Shown: positions 36,608 to 45,931, counted from the stretch's first letter. The stretch is 64,000 nt of DNA from JACKHO01 sp041398745 (GCA_041398745.1 JAWKUB010000010.1:124001-188000), one strand, 5' to 3'. Numbers and translations: made by a program. The notes: generated by a model from the letters alone, not told the origin.

Positions 36608-38068
36608 ATGACCGACACCTTGAGAGTACTTTTAATCGACGACGACGAGGACAGCGCTCCGCTCACCCGTGGAATGTTGGCACGTGTTGCGGGGGCCAGC
36701 TTTGACCTCGAGTGGGCACCGGAGTTCGACACTGGACTGGACCGACTGCTTTCGAATGAGCATGACGTCTGCCTGCTCGATTACCGTCTGGGCGCTCGTG
36801 ACGGACTGCAGCTGTTACGTGCGGCCGTCTCGAAAGGGTGTCGCGTTCCCATGATTCTCGTTACGGGACAATCGGACGCAACGGTTGATCAGCAAGCCCT
36901 TCAGGCGGGGGCGACAGACTACCTTTCCAAAGCCGAATTGAACGGTTCGAATTTGGCGCGCAGCATCCGATTCGCCATCGACCGCAGCCGCGGAGAGGAA
37001 CAGCGCCGCGCGGCTGTTTCAGAGTTAAGTGCTCTCGTCCAACACGTGGCCGCCGGAATTTGGTATCTGGATGCCAATCACAGAATTCGATCAATTATTG
37101 GGCAATGCCCGCTGGGAAATGGAGCCTTCAACGAACAGGCCGTTGGGCGGCCATTCGCCGAGGTCATTCCGCAAAGCTATGAGCTGGTGACAGCCCATCG
37201 GGACGCGTTACATGGGGAATCAAAAACTCTCGACTTCACCGCCGACCGCCGCACTTTCCACATTCGCATAGAACCGTATCGCGATGCTCAGAATGTCATC
37301 CTCGGTTCTATTGGCGTTGCAATTGATGTGACCAGCCATCGATATCTGGAAAGTGGACTGAACGATGCGAGAAAGATTCAGCAACGGCTCTTTCCCTCGT
37401 CGGCTCCTGTCATTGAGGGATTTGATCTTGCCGGATACTGTCGCCCCGCCGATGCAGTGGGTGGAGACTACTACGATTTCCTCACCTTGAGTGATGGTAG
37501 TCTCGGTGTGGTCATTGCCGATGTCAGTCGTCACGGTTTTCCGTCGGCACTCATTATGTCCAGTTTGCGCCGCGCCATCCGCACGTTTGCTGCGACCACA
37601 TCGGTCCCCGGCGAAATCCTGGAAGCCGCCAACACGGTCATTTACGAAGATACACCAGACGAATGGTTCGTGACGGGCGTGCTGGCCAGTATCGACACGA
37701 CACATCGCTCACTCACTTTAAGTGGCGCGGGGCACGAAGCCTATTTGTTCGACGTGGATGGCAGTGTCACGCGGTTGTCCGCCAACGGACTTCCACTCGG
37801 TATGATTGAACAAAACGTACTGGCAACCAGCGGGCCAATCAGTCTCCGTTCTGGTCAGCTACTTTTGCTGACCACCGACGGAATTCACGAACACCATAGT
37901 GACGACGGCCCCCTGTTCGGCCTGCCACAGGTCTGGGACATTGTCGCCTCACTACAGAAAGAACCAGCGAGCGAAATTCTGGATGGACTTTTCCACGCAG
38001 CGCTTTCATATGAAGGAGGATTCGAACCGGCAGACGACATGACGGCCGTTGTCGTCAAAGTGAAGTAG
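36608..38068 (+). CDS. Response regulator with PAS-like domain and PP2C (SpoIIE-type) phosphatase
   Basis: The product has 486 residues. The receiver domain (1-125) has acidic residues at 11-13 and the phosphorylation site Asp58 in CLLDYR. A PAS-like segment (about 145-250) contains AAGIWYLDANHRIRSI. A PPM/SpoIIE phosphatase follows (about 265-486) with ARKIQQRLFPSSAP, AVGGDYYDF, GVVIADVSRHG, LLLLTTDGIHE and ADDMTAVVVKV; the metal-binding Asp residues are in place. Such RsbU-like proteins dephosphorylate an anti-sigma-antagonist, so the output is probably a partner switch. The histidine kinase and Rcp1-type regulator follow. Confidence 0.9.
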   Translation: MTDTLRVLLIDDDEDSAPLTRGMLARVAGASFDLEWAPEFDTGLDRLLSNEHDVCLLDYRLGARDGLQLLRAAVSKGCRVPMILVTGQSDATVDQQALQAGATDYLSKAELNGSNLARSIRFAIDRSRGEEQRRAAVSELSALVQHVAAGIWYLDANHRIRSIIGQCPLGNGAFNEQAVGRPFAEVIPQSYELVTAHRDALHGESKTLDFTADRRTFHIRIEPYRDAQNVILGSIGVAIDVTSHRYLESGLNDARKIQQRLFPSSAPVIEGFDLAGYCRPADAVGGDYYDFLTLSDGSLGVVIADVSRHGFPSALIMSSLRRAIRTFAATTSVPGEILEAANTVIYEDTPDEWFVTGVLASIDTTHRSLTLSGAGHEAYLFDVDGSVTRLSANGLPLGMIEQNVLATSGPISLRSGQLLLLTTDGIHEHHSDDGPLFGLPQVWDIVASLQKEPASEILDGLFHAALSYEGGFEPADDMTAVVVKVK

Positions 38069-38192
38069 ACATCTTGCCCTAAGTTGCCAGCAACGGTTCT
38101 GTTCAGGAGTGGTCGGAAGCAATCCAGTCAGTTTTTTGTTCGGTGGTAATGACGGGGCACAGGCAGTCCAAGGCATCTGAAGAGAATCACAC

Positions 38193-41100
38193 ATGTTCGA
38201 CTGGGCAAATAAGTTGATGAGTCGAATCGGCCTTTACAATCAGGCCGACCGTGTGGAATCAGCACAGAGTGGCGGACTTCGATTTCCACATCAGCCCAGC
38301 CAGGCCGAATTGCAGTTTCACGCAACGATTGAATGTTCCCCGACTGCCATTTTGATGATTAATCGTCAGGGGACCATTGTTCTGGTCAACGAAGAAACTG
38401 AACGGGTATTTGGATACAAGCGGGAGGAATTGCTCGGCGAATCCGTTGACATACTTGTCCCGGAACGGTTCAGGCAACGGCACGCGCAATCGCGTTCTGA
38501 CTATTTCCATTCACCAGAAGCCAGACGCATGGGGGGGGGACGCGAACTCTATGGGCTGCGAAAAAATGGCAGTGAAGTTCCCGTTGAAATTGGACTACGT
38601 TCGATTCACAGTCATGGAGAGACGTACGCACTCAGTGTCATTGTCGACATTTCCGAACGTCTCGATTCCCGAAACGAACTCGAAGCGGCACTCGAGCGAG
38701 AACAAATCCGCACCCGGCAGTTGCAACAACTGGCCGATGCAGCCATTGCCATTACCGGTAATCGGCCCGTCCAGGAAATCCTGGCAGATGTTTCGCACCG
38801 GGCCCGTACTCTCATAGGCGCGCATCAGGCAATTACGCGATTCACAATTGATCCCCAAACTGGAACCCAGGTGACAGGTGTTTCCTTATCCGATCAATAT
38901 GCGGCGTATCGAGATTACAACGTTCCAGCGGATGGCACCGGCATTTACAAACTCGTTTGCGAGTCCAATCGTCCCATGCGGATGACTCAGGAGGAATTGG
39001 AGGCACATCCCGACTGGAAAGGATTCGGTGGCGAGGCCGAACGGCATCCTCCCATGAACGGATGGCTGGCGGCGCCACTCATTGCTCAGAACGGTGAGAA
39101 CCTCGGGCTCATTCAACTGACTCATCGCTTGTGGGGAGAGTTTACAGCAGAAGACGAAGCCATACTCGTGCAGTTGGCACAAATGACATCGAGTGCGTTG
39201 GAGGTGCGAACGGTACAGACGAATCTGGAAATACGCATTTTGGAACGAACGGCCGAGTTACAAAGTAATCGAGAACGCATGGACCTGGCATTGCGTTCCG
39301 CCCGAGTAGGCACATGGGCCTGGAATGTCAGCAAAAACGTCGTCACCTGGGACGACCACATGTACCCGCTCTTTGGGCGTCCTTTGGGAACCTTCGGAGG
39401 AACGTACGAGTCGTTTGAAGAGTCGTTGGCACCCGGTGAAGCCGAAAAAGTTGCAGAAACCATTCGGCGGGCATTGGAACTCGGGCACGAGTACGACACT
39501 GAATTCCGAATTCTGTGGCCCGACGCCTCGATGCACACAATTGCCGCTCGAGGTCAGGTGTACCGAGATCAGTCGGGCGATGTAACACGGATGACGGGTG
39601 TCTGCTGGGATGTCACAGAACGCAGTCGTGGTGAAGCAATTCGGCGGACCCTGTTTGACCAGAGCGTCAATTTCATTGGTTTGTTGACACTCGATGGCCG
39701 TATTGTCGATGCCAATCGAACGGCCCTCGCAGCAGCTGGTGTTTCGGCGAGTGATGTTCTCGATAAACCCTTCTGGGAAACTCCCTGGTGGGCTCACTCC
39801 GTTGAGTTGCAGGACCGACTTAGGCAGGCCATTGCCACGGCCGCAGCAGGGACACCAGACGGATTTGAAGCGACGCATTTGAGCCCTGACGGTAAGGAGA
39901 TTATTGTCGAAGTTTCACTTAAGCCAGTGCGTGATGCAGCCGGGAACATCATTTTCATCGTTCCGGAAGGGAAAAATGTTACCGAGCACAAACAACGCGA
40001 TGCACAACTGAAACAACTCCTCGCGGAACTCGGTGACGTCGCTTCAAGGCTCGCCCTCCCGGAGCGCGGTGATGTACTGCGAGGACGCACCTACCGGCTG
40101 GAAGAGTTCACCCTCACCAACATGATGGATTGCGGCGCTGTCATCCGGGGACTCAGTGATTGTTCGACCAAACAACAATTCACCGACGCTCTCGTGCAGT
40201 TTCTCCGTAATCAACTCATCGATGCTGACGGAAACCCAGCCTTCACTCTCGTCCAACTCTTCGAAACGGTCCCGTTCTCTGAACTGAGTCGCACTCAACA
40301 ACAAGCGGCTTTGGCCAAAGAGTCGGACATCTCCCCTGAAACGCCCTGTCTGACGCTCGTTTCGTCCGCAGGTGACGCAGCGACTGGCGACAACTCCAGT
40401 CCAAAGCAGCAATATGTCATTCCACTCCCCAGTTCCGAAGCCCTCCACGAGAATCCTCTGGTGGGGCAACTCGTACAGCAACTTGGAATTGATGTCGGCA
40501 AAGTCCCTGACATGAACTCCGATTTCCCGCTGTCAGATGATGGAAGCGGCGTTCTGCATATCGAACAGGCCGACATGAGCGGACACGTGGCCGTACAAGC
40601 GGATATCGACGGCGGATACGGCGACGTTAAATCAGTTATTGGATTTGGCGACACGCTCCCCGATGGTCGGCTGTTCGCCGTCATTCTGTTTTCACGAGTT
40701 CCCGTTCCTCCGGAAACAGCCAGTCTCTTTGGGCATCTTTCGCAAAGCACGCGTATGGCCTACCTGGCACACGTCGAGGTTCCCAACCGAACCGAAGCCC
40801 AAATTGTTTCGATCGACCGGCTACTGAGAAGCCACGAACGAATTGTTGCCCAGCAGGAAGAGCGACTCCGACTCACTTTGGGCAAGCTCGCCGCCTCGAA
40901 CGCGGAGCTCGAACAATTCGCCTATGTGGCGTCTCACGATTTGCAAGAACCACTTCGAAAAATTCAGTCGTTCGGCGACCTGCTCGTGACCGGATTTGGT
41001 GACAAGCTGGGTGACGAAGGACACGACTACCTGAAGCGCATGCATCGTTCTGCAGAACGGATGCAGGTGCTGATTAACGACCTGCTAACGTTGTCGCGAG

Positions 41101-41615
41101 TATTAAGAAAAGGGCAGGCATTTGAAAAGGTTGATCTCAATGACACCGTACGGTCCGTGTTGAGCGACCTCGAAACTCGAATTTCCACATCACAGGGTCG
41201 TGTGATTACGCAAGAGTTACCGTCCATCGAAGCCGATCCGACACAAATGCGTCAACTCTTGCAAAACCTCGTCGGCAATGCGCTCAAATATTGTCGTCCT
41301 GAAGAACCACCAGTCGTTCACGTAACGGCACGTATCAGCAATACAGGACTGGAAAATGGAAGGACAGAGGAGCCGTACTGCGAGTTGACGGTAAGCGACA
41401 ACGGCATTGGCTTCGACTCGCAGTACGCCCAACGGATTTTTCAACCATTTCAACGACTTCACGGTCGCAGCCGCTATGAAGGAACTGGGATTGGACTGAC
41501 AATTTGCCGTAGAATTGTGGAGCGACACCACGGTACAATCGAGGCCATCGGCGAACCCGGGAAAGGCTCGCAGTTCGTTGTGCGGCTTCCGCTGCAACAG
41601 GCCAACGAGGAATAG
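38193..41615 (+). CDS. Multi-sensor histidine kinase (PAS-GAF-PAS-PAS-HisKA-HATPase)
   Basis: The product has 1140 residues and no membrane segments, so it is cytoplasmic. PAS1 is about 45-165, GAF about 190-345, PAS2 about 365-475 and PAS3 about 490-605. An unassigned region at about 630-870 begins FTLTNMMDCGAVIRGLSDCS and looks like a remote GAF. A coiled stretch leads to HisKA with phospho-acceptor His915 in YVASHDLQEPLRK. The ATPase end has NLVGNALKYC (N box), DNGIGF and GTGIGLTICRRIV. HDLQEPL is typical of phytochrome-type kinases that phosphorylate Rcp1-like regulators, and one follows 5 nt downstream. Confidence 0.9.
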   Translation: MFDWANKLMSRIGLYNQADRVESAQSGGLRFPHQPSQAELQFHATIECSPTAILMINRQGTIVLVNEETERVFGYKREELLGESVDILVPERFRQRHAQSRSDYFHSPEARRMGGGRELYGLRKNGSEVPVEIGLRSIHSHGETYALSVIVDISERLDSRNELEAALEREQIRTRQLQQLADAAIAITGNRPVQEILADVSHRARTLIGAHQAITRFTIDPQTGTQVTGVSLSDQYAAYRDYNVPADGTGIYKLVCESNRPMRMTQEELEAHPDWKGFGGEAERHPPMNGWLAAPLIAQNGENLGLIQLTHRLWGEFTAEDEAILVQLAQMTSSALEVRTVQTNLEIRILERTAELQSNRERMDLALRSARVGTWAWNVSKNVVTWDDHMYPLFGRPLGTFGGTYESFEESLAPGEAEKVAETIRRALELGHEYDTEFRILWPDASMHTIAARGQVYRDQSGDVTRMTGVCWDVTERSRGEAIRRTLFDQSVNFIGLLTLDGRIVDANRTALAAAGVSASDVLDKPFWETPWWAHSVELQDRLRQAIATAAAGTPDGFEATHLSPDGKEIIVEVSLKPVRDAAGNIIFIVPEGKNVTEHKQRDAQLKQLLAELGDVASRLALPERGDVLRGRTYRLEEFTLTNMMDCGAVIRGLSDCSTKQQFTDALVQFLRNQLIDADGNPAFTLVQLFETVPFSELSRTQQQAALAKESDISPETPCLTLVSSAGDAATGDNSSPKQQYVIPLPSSEALHENPLVGQLVQQLGIDVGKVPDMNSDFPLSDDGSGVLHIEQADMSGHVAVQADIDGGYGDVKSVIGFGDTLPDGRLFAVILFSRVPVPPETASLFGHLSQSTRMAYLAHVEVPNRTEAQIVSIDRLLRSHERIVAQQEERLRLTLGKLAASNAELEQFAYVASHDLQEPLRKIQSFGDLLVTGFGDKLGDEGHDYLKRMHRSAERMQVLINDLLTLSRVLRKGQAFEKVDLNDTVRSVLSDLETRISTSQGRVITQELPSIEADPTQMRQLLQNLVGNALKYCRPEEPPVVHVTARISNTGLENGRTEEPYCELTVSDNGIGFDSQYAQRIFQPFQRLHGRSRYEGTGIGLTICRRIVERHHGTIEAIGEPGKGSQFVVRLPLQQANEE

Positions 41616-41620
41616 CTGCA

Positions 41621-42082
41621 ATGTCGGATAAACGCAAAGCGGTCACATTCCTCATGGCCGACGACGACCCGGACGACCGACTGCTGGCTCAGAAAGCACT
41701 CAAAGAATATCAGCTTTCGAGCGGGATGAAGTTCGTCGAAGATGGCGAAGAATTAATGGACTACCTGCTGCGACGCGGCCGGTTCGAGGACCCCCAGACT
41801 TCACCACGTCCTGGCGTCATTCTGCTCGACCTTAACATGCCCAAGAAGGACGGACGACAAGCGCTTGAGGAAATCAAAAGCGACCCGGTATTACGAAGAA
41901 TTCCAGTAGTCGTCATGACGACATCCAAAGCCGAAGAAGACGTCCTGAGAACCTACGACCTGGGAGTGAACGCCTTCATCACGAAGCCCGTGACATTTCA
42001 GGGACTCACGGAAGTCATGAAGGTCCTGTCAATGTTCTGGTTCGAGGTCGTTCGCCTCCCGGAAGAGCAAACGGCATCATGA
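41621..42082 (+). CDS. Rcp1-type response regulator
   Basis: A 153-residue single receiver domain. The acidic pocket is ADDDPDD, the phosphorylation site Asp70 in VILLDLNMPKKDG, then Thr/Ser in VVMTTSKAEED and Lys in FITKPV. A long insertion with charged residues after the first third and the end MFWFEVVRLPEE are typical of the Rcp1/CheY-like group paired with HDLQEPL kinases. It has no output domain, so it acts by protein contact. GAGGAA inside the end of the kinase gene is its ribosome-binding site, so the two are surely co-expressed. Confidence 0.93.
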   Translation: MSDKRKAVTFLMADDDPDDRLLAQKALKEYQLSSGMKFVEDGEELMDYLLRRGRFEDPQTSPRPGVILLDLNMPKKDGRQALEEIKSDPVLRRIPVVVMTTSKAEEDVLRTYDLGVNAFITKPVTFQGLTEVMKVLSMFWFEVVRLPEEQTAS

Positions 42083-42098
42083 GGCTCTTAAGAATCCT

Positions 42099-42134
42099 CC
42101 GCGGCGACAAATTCTCAATTTGGCAAAGTCGCGG
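42099..42134. terminator. Hairpin between convergent genes
   Basis: CCGCGGCGAC (42099-42108) and GTCGCGG (42128-42134) can pair with one bulge. The hairpin lies in the 70-nt gap between the Rcp1-type gene and the NagB-like gene, which point at each other. No strong T-run is seen. Confidence 0.4.
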
Positions 42135-42152
42135 TGCATGTTGTGCATTGCC

Positions 42153-43103
42153 TCAATTGCATTCCGCCTGCAGTGGACCGGCGAGTTCCTCAAGGAAGAA
42201 CAGGCGACCAGGCTGAGTTGGCATGTAGGTTGAAGGAATCCAGGGTGTCGGCTCGTGACGGAGCGTCATCCAGAGACTGAGCCCCTGCCACATCATGCCG
42301 CGAGAAAGTGTTCCGTCAGCACCGCCGATGATGTAGTCGGCATTCAAAAACAAGCCCGGTCCAACGGTGTTGGCATAGGCGGGGACATGAGTAGTACGGC
42401 TTTTGAAACTTGTAATGGCATTCTGCTCAATAGTCAGAGGATGCAGTTTCGCGCCAATTCGGTGCGTGTCCTTTTTCCAAGCCTCTTCCGATTCATATTC
42501 TCCGGCAAACTGGGGCTCCCAGAAAGCAATATGACACACGCGGCCAATGCCAAAAATGACCGCGAGCTTTCCACCTTCCGACTTGATGGCGTTGATTTTT
42601 TCAGCGTACGAGGGGAGTACGTCCGGTAAGGCAAAGTGTCGCTGTGCTTTGGGAATGGTCAGTTCACCCAGCGGACCATAAAACGCCTGCTCCATGGCGT
42701 ACTGGAAAGCCCCGGTGTGGTCGGAGGGAAGCGTGTTGCCGTTGGCGTCACTCCACTCGTCCATATTGAATCCGGAGACATGATCACACGACACGTTCCA
42801 CTCTTTCAGAAAGTAAACGGCCCAGCGGTACATCCCCATGGGTCCGACTGGCAGAATGAGGGCCAGTTTCTCGCCGGCGTCTCGCGACCGGCGAATGCAC
42901 ATGGCGATTTCGTGGCCGAGGAGCGTGTCGAAGTCGCCCAGTGACTGACAGGGCACGAGCTGAAACCCGGGATGCCACCAGGGCTGGGGATTGGAAATCG
43001 TTGTTGGATCGTCATCGACGCAGGCGTCAATTTTCGCGAGGTCCCAACCTTTCGGAAAGAACCCTTCGAGCAGAGAACCTTGAATTGTGCTGAGCAAGTC
43101 CAT
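42153..43103 (-). CDS. NagB-like glucosamine-6-phosphate isomerase homologue with altered active site
   Basis: The product has 316 residues, with GGAG 14 nt before the ATG. The NagB/6-phosphogluconolactonase fold is visible: LILPVGPMGMYRWA (phosphate loop), FNMDEWSD with Asp115 (the enolising Asp), and IFGIGRVCHIAFWEP, equivalent to the GIGxDGHIAFNEP motif. His191 and Glu196 are kept, but the catalytic Asp of DGH is Val189. It ends NADYIIGGADGTLSRG. The chain is about 50 residues longer than E. coli NagB. The sugar phosphate handled, or whether deamination still happens, is open. Confidence 0.75.
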   Translation of the reverse strand: MDLLSTIQGSLLEGFFPKGWDLAKIDACVDDDPTTISNPQPWWHPGFQLVPCQSLGDFDTLLGHEIAMCIRRSRDAGEKLALILPVGPMGMYRWAVYFLKEWNVSCDHVSGFNMDEWSDANGNTLPSDHTGAFQYAMEQAFYGPLGELTIPKAQRHFALPDVLPSYAEKINAIKSEGGKLAVIFGIGRVCHIAFWEPQFAGEYESEEAWKKDTHRIGAKLHPLTIEQNAITSFKSRTTHVPAYANTVGPGLFLNADYIIGGADGTLSRGMMWQGLSLWMTLRHEPTPWIPSTYMPTQPGRLFFLEELAGPLQAECN

Positions 43104-43358
43104 GACGTTGTATCTCCAAAATGTCGTCGGTCAAATGGGCTGAGCTACATTGTGAACAGTAATGTCGTCCGCCGCCAGCATACGGGTTGGTCCGGTCATT
43201 TCGGTTGTAGTGGGCTTCGGTTTCGATTTCACCAGTTGGCCGGGGCCGAATTCTGGTTTGCTGCGTCATGTACGGAAATTCCTGGGACCACCTGCACCGG
43301 GTGAACTAGCGTTCTCATTGACCATGATCCCCCCCTGCGCGGTCTTCGTGAAACTGCC

Positions 43359-43517
43359 ATGTCCACAATTATCGATTCATTCAATTACTACACCCGCTAC
43401 TACGGGAAGTCAGCCCAGCACTTTTGGGAGCACATGACGCCCATGCAGTACGGCTGGATGCTCATTGGTGTTGCTGTATTCGGCTGGTTACTCATGCGAA
43501 GCGGGTTGAAGCGATAA
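43359..43517 (+). CDS. Small single-span membrane protein (52 residues)
   Basis: An ATG at 43359 and TAA at 43515-43517 give 52 residues: a hydrophilic aromatic N-half (SFNYYTRYYGKSAQHFWEHM), then a membrane helix (YGWMLIGVAVFGWLLM) and a basic tail RSGLKR. The mix of Tyr/Trp at the interface and a positive C-terminus makes it a believable small membrane protein. No clear ribosome-binding site precedes the start, and the family is unknown to me. It is too short for a routine size cut-off. Confidence 0.6.
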   Translation: MSTIIDSFNYYTRYYGKSAQHFWEHMTPMQYGWMLIGVAVFGWLLMRSGLKR

Positions 43518-43694
43518 CGGCAGCTGCGGCCCGGATTTCATTGCTTTTTCAGGCACGTTGCAACCTGAATTTGCCCCATCGACTAGTCTGGGGTGCCGAA
43601 GGTGATATCATTGGGGCAGGTATTCCGTTGGTCTGCGTATGGTTCGCTCCATCGCTCCAATGGGGCACTACTGACTCCCTTCAATGAGACGGTG

Positions 43695-44741
43695 ATGCTC
43701 ATGGTTCGACACGTCTTTCTTGCCGCCGCAATTCTCGTGCTGAATTCAACGACAGCACTGCCTGATGATGCGTCACTCAACAAGGGAACCGTTCCGGCGG
43801 CCAGCACGGTCACAACAGACACTTCGGGGGTGGAAGAACTCCCCACTGCGTTTCGCAATTTGGTTCCGGAGTCACTTGAGCAGTTGCGGGAAATCGAGCA
43901 GTTCACGACTCGGCTCGTTCCACAATTGAAAGAGTGTACCGTCAATATTCGGGTTGGACCTTCACAAGGTAGCGGAGTCATCGTTTCGAGCGATGGTCTC
44001 ATCCTGACGGCAGCCCACGTCGTGACTCGGCCTGGACGTCGCGTTTCGATTGTGTTCCAGAATGGGGACACGTATCGCGGCAAAGTCCTTGGCCGAAACA
44101 CCACCCTCGACGCCGCAATGGTGCAGCTTGAATCGGACCGTACTGACTGGCCGCACTGCGAGTTGGGGACCATGGACTCGTTTGATCAGGGTGACTGGTG
44201 CATTGTACTGGGACACCCCGGTGGCTTCATGGAAGACCGTGGCCTCGTCACCCGTCTGGGACGCGTCGTCCACAAAACCAAGTGGTACGTTCAATCGGAC
44301 TGCGAACTGGTCGGTGGAGATTCCGGCGGTCCTATCTTTGACATGCGCGGGAAGTTAATTGGAATCAGCACCCGCATTGGTGAAGACACGTCAGCGAACT
44401 TTCACGTCCCCATCTCCGCATACCACGACGGTTGGGACCGCATGCTCGCCAGCGAAGATTACCACTCACACAGCGGAGCGTACCTGGGACTTTCGGGCGA
44501 TCCCGTCGAAGGTGGCGTGGGATTGAAACTGACAGATGTCTATCCAGGTACACCAGCCGACGTTGCTGGCTTACGCGTTGGCGACGTCGTAGTCACCGTT
44601 GAATCGAAAAGAGTCACAGACACGAAACAACTCGCGGAACTTGTCGGCGAATTTGTCCCTGGTGAAACGGTAAAAATGGAAATTGTTCGGAACGGAAAGC
44701 CGCAGACAATTGAAGTCCGCCTCGGCCTGCGATTCGACTAG
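43695..44741 (+). CDS. Trypsin-like serine protease with PDZ domain (S1C/HtrA-like), exported
   Basis: The product has 348 residues from the ATG at 43695 (Met3 at 43701 is equally possible); a signal peptide (VFLAAAILVLNSTTALP) follows. The catalytic triad is His108 (LTAAHVV), Asp139 (NTTLDAAMV) and Ser210 (GGDSGGP). One PDZ domain (about 255-345) includes GLKLTDVYPGTPADVAGLRVGDVV. HtrA-type proteins degrade or chaperone misfolded periplasmic proteins. It is shorter than DegP, with one PDZ, like DegS or other S1C proteases. A palindrome and a clear terminator follow the stop. Confidence 0.92.
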   Translation: MLMVRHVFLAAAILVLNSTTALPDDASLNKGTVPAASTVTTDTSGVEELPTAFRNLVPESLEQLREIEQFTTRLVPQLKECTVNIRVGPSQGSGVIVSSDGLILTAAHVVTRPGRRVSIVFQNGDTYRGKVLGRNTTLDAAMVQLESDRTDWPHCELGTMDSFDQGDWCIVLGHPGGFMEDRGLVTRLGRVVHKTKWYVQSDCELVGGDSGGPIFDMRGKLIGISTRIGEDTSANFHVPISAYHDGWDRMLASEDYHSHSGAYLGLSGDPVEGGVGLKLTDVYPGTPADVAGLRVGDVVVTVESKRVTDTKQLAELVGEFVPGETVKMEIVRNGKPQTIEVRLGLRFD

Positions 44742-44749
44742 CCAGCCAG

Positions 44750-44769
44750 CACAGGCATTCCTGTCTGTG
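44750..44769. repeat. Dispersed palindrome, copy 4 (one base changed)
   Basis: CACAGGCATTCCTGTCTGTG differs from the copies at 18456 and 30519 by one base in the left stem (a G-T pair in RNA). It begins 8 nt after the protease stop codon and 34 nt before the main terminator. Confidence 0.8.
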
Positions 44770-44802
44770 ATGCGGTGCCCAAGCCGAAGAGAATTGAAAT
44801 TG

Positions 44803-44840
44803 AAAAAGCACGATCCACCGCTCGGCGGATCGTGCTTTTT
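44803..44840. terminator. Rho-independent bidirectional terminator
   Basis: AAAAAGCACGATCC (44803-44816) pairs perfectly with GGATCGTGCTTTTT (44827-44840) around a 10-nt loop. The stem has A-runs on one side and T-runs on the other, so it works in both directions between the convergent protease and aroF genes. Confidence 0.9.
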
Positions 44841-44863
44841 CATTTTAGTAACCCCGTCAATTT

Positions 44864-45931
44864 CTACGAGGCGGAGCCAGCGACCGGAATTGTCTTGTTC
44901 AACAATTTCGCCAGTGCGGCCATTTGCTGTGCCACTTCGGCGAACTGTTCTGGCAACAGTGCCTGGGCACCATCGCTGGTCGCTTTTTCGGGGCAGCTGT
45001 GAACTTCAATATGCACTCCATCAGCGCCGGCAGCGACGCTCGCCAGTGCCATCGGCGGAATGAGATCGGGCCGACCGGTGGCATGGCTGGGATCGACAAC
45101 AACAGGCAAGTGCGACAGCCCCTGAAGATTGGGCACGGCCGCCAAATCGAGCAGGTTGCGGGTCGAACTGTCGAACGAACGAATTCCCCGCTCGCACAAA
45201 ATGACCTTCATGTTGCCGTTGGAGAGAATGTACTCCGCAGACATCAACAAGTCCTGGATTGTGGCACTCATGCCGCGTTTGAGTAGAACGGGTCGGTTTG
45301 TCTGGCCGACTTCGTTCAGCAAATTAAAGTTCTGCATGTTCCGGGCACCAATCTGGAAAATGTCGGTGTACTCATTCACCAACTCCACCTGCCGTGGATC
45401 CATGACTTCCGTGACCACAGGCATTTGAAGTTCGTCACCAACACGACGAAGAATTTGCAGTCCTTCTTCGCCCATTCCCTGGAAGCTGTACGGACTGGTG
45501 CGAGGTTTGAACGCACCTCCCCGCAATACGTTGGCTCCAGCGGCCTTCACTTTGGTGCCAATTTCATGCAGGAGTTCTTCTCCTTCAATAGCACACGGGC
45601 CGGCAATCATCATCAATTTACCGCCACCGACACTCACACCATGTCCGAGGTCGATCACAGACGGTTCTTCGTGGAACTCGCGGCTCGCCAGTTTGAATGG
45701 CTTGAGCACGGACATAACTTCCTCGACACCAGGGATGGCTTTGAGCGGAGCGTTACGAAGTTGATCTTCTTCGCCAATGACGCCAACCAGGGTCCGCTTA
45801 ATTCCGCGGCTGACTTCGTGGCGAAAGCCCATTTCCTCGAGTTTTTCGCAAATGTGCGTCAGTTGTCCATCTGTACAACCGGGCTTCAAAACAATGATCA
45901 CCAGAGACCTCTTCTTAAACTGTACCGTCAT
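44864..45931 (-). CDS. aroF: 3-deoxy-7-phosphoheptulonate synthase (type I-beta, with N-terminal regulatory domain)
   Basis: A 355-residue DAHP synthase, the first step of the shikimate pathway (phosphoenolpyruvate plus erythrose 4-phosphate). Residues 1-85 are the ferredoxin-like/ACT-type regulatory domain known from Thermotoga-type enzymes. The barrel follows with MMIAGPCAIEGEELL, LRGGAFKPRTSPYSFQGMGEEGL, EVMDPRQVELV, QIGARNMQNFNLL, ILCERGIRSF and VDPSHATGRPDLI. The N-terminal domain suggests feedback control by an aromatic amino acid. It is followed by a strong terminator; mnmE lies upstream on the same strand. Confidence 0.95.
   Translation of the reverse strand: MTVQFKKRSLVIIVLKPGCTDGQLTHICEKLEEMGFRHEVSRGIKRTLVGVIGEEDQLRNAPLKAIPGVEEVMSVLKPFKLASREFHEEPSVIDLGHGVSVGGGKLMMIAGPCAIEGEELLHEIGTKVKAAGANVLRGGAFKPRTSPYSFQGMGEEGLQILRRVGDELQMPVVTEVMDPRQVELVNEYTDIFQIGARNMQNFNLLNEVGQTNRPVLLKRGMSATIQDLLMSAEYILSNGNMKVILCERGIRSFDSSTRNLLDLAAVPNLQGLSHLPVVVDPSHATGRPDLIPPMALASVAAGADGVHIEVHSCPEKATSDGAQALLPEQFAEVAQQMAALAKLLNKTIPVAGSAS

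Noticed and set aside
38021..38040. tRNA-like GGATTCGAACC sequence
   Set aside because: It lies inside the coding end of the PP2C gene and no cloverleaf can be built around it.
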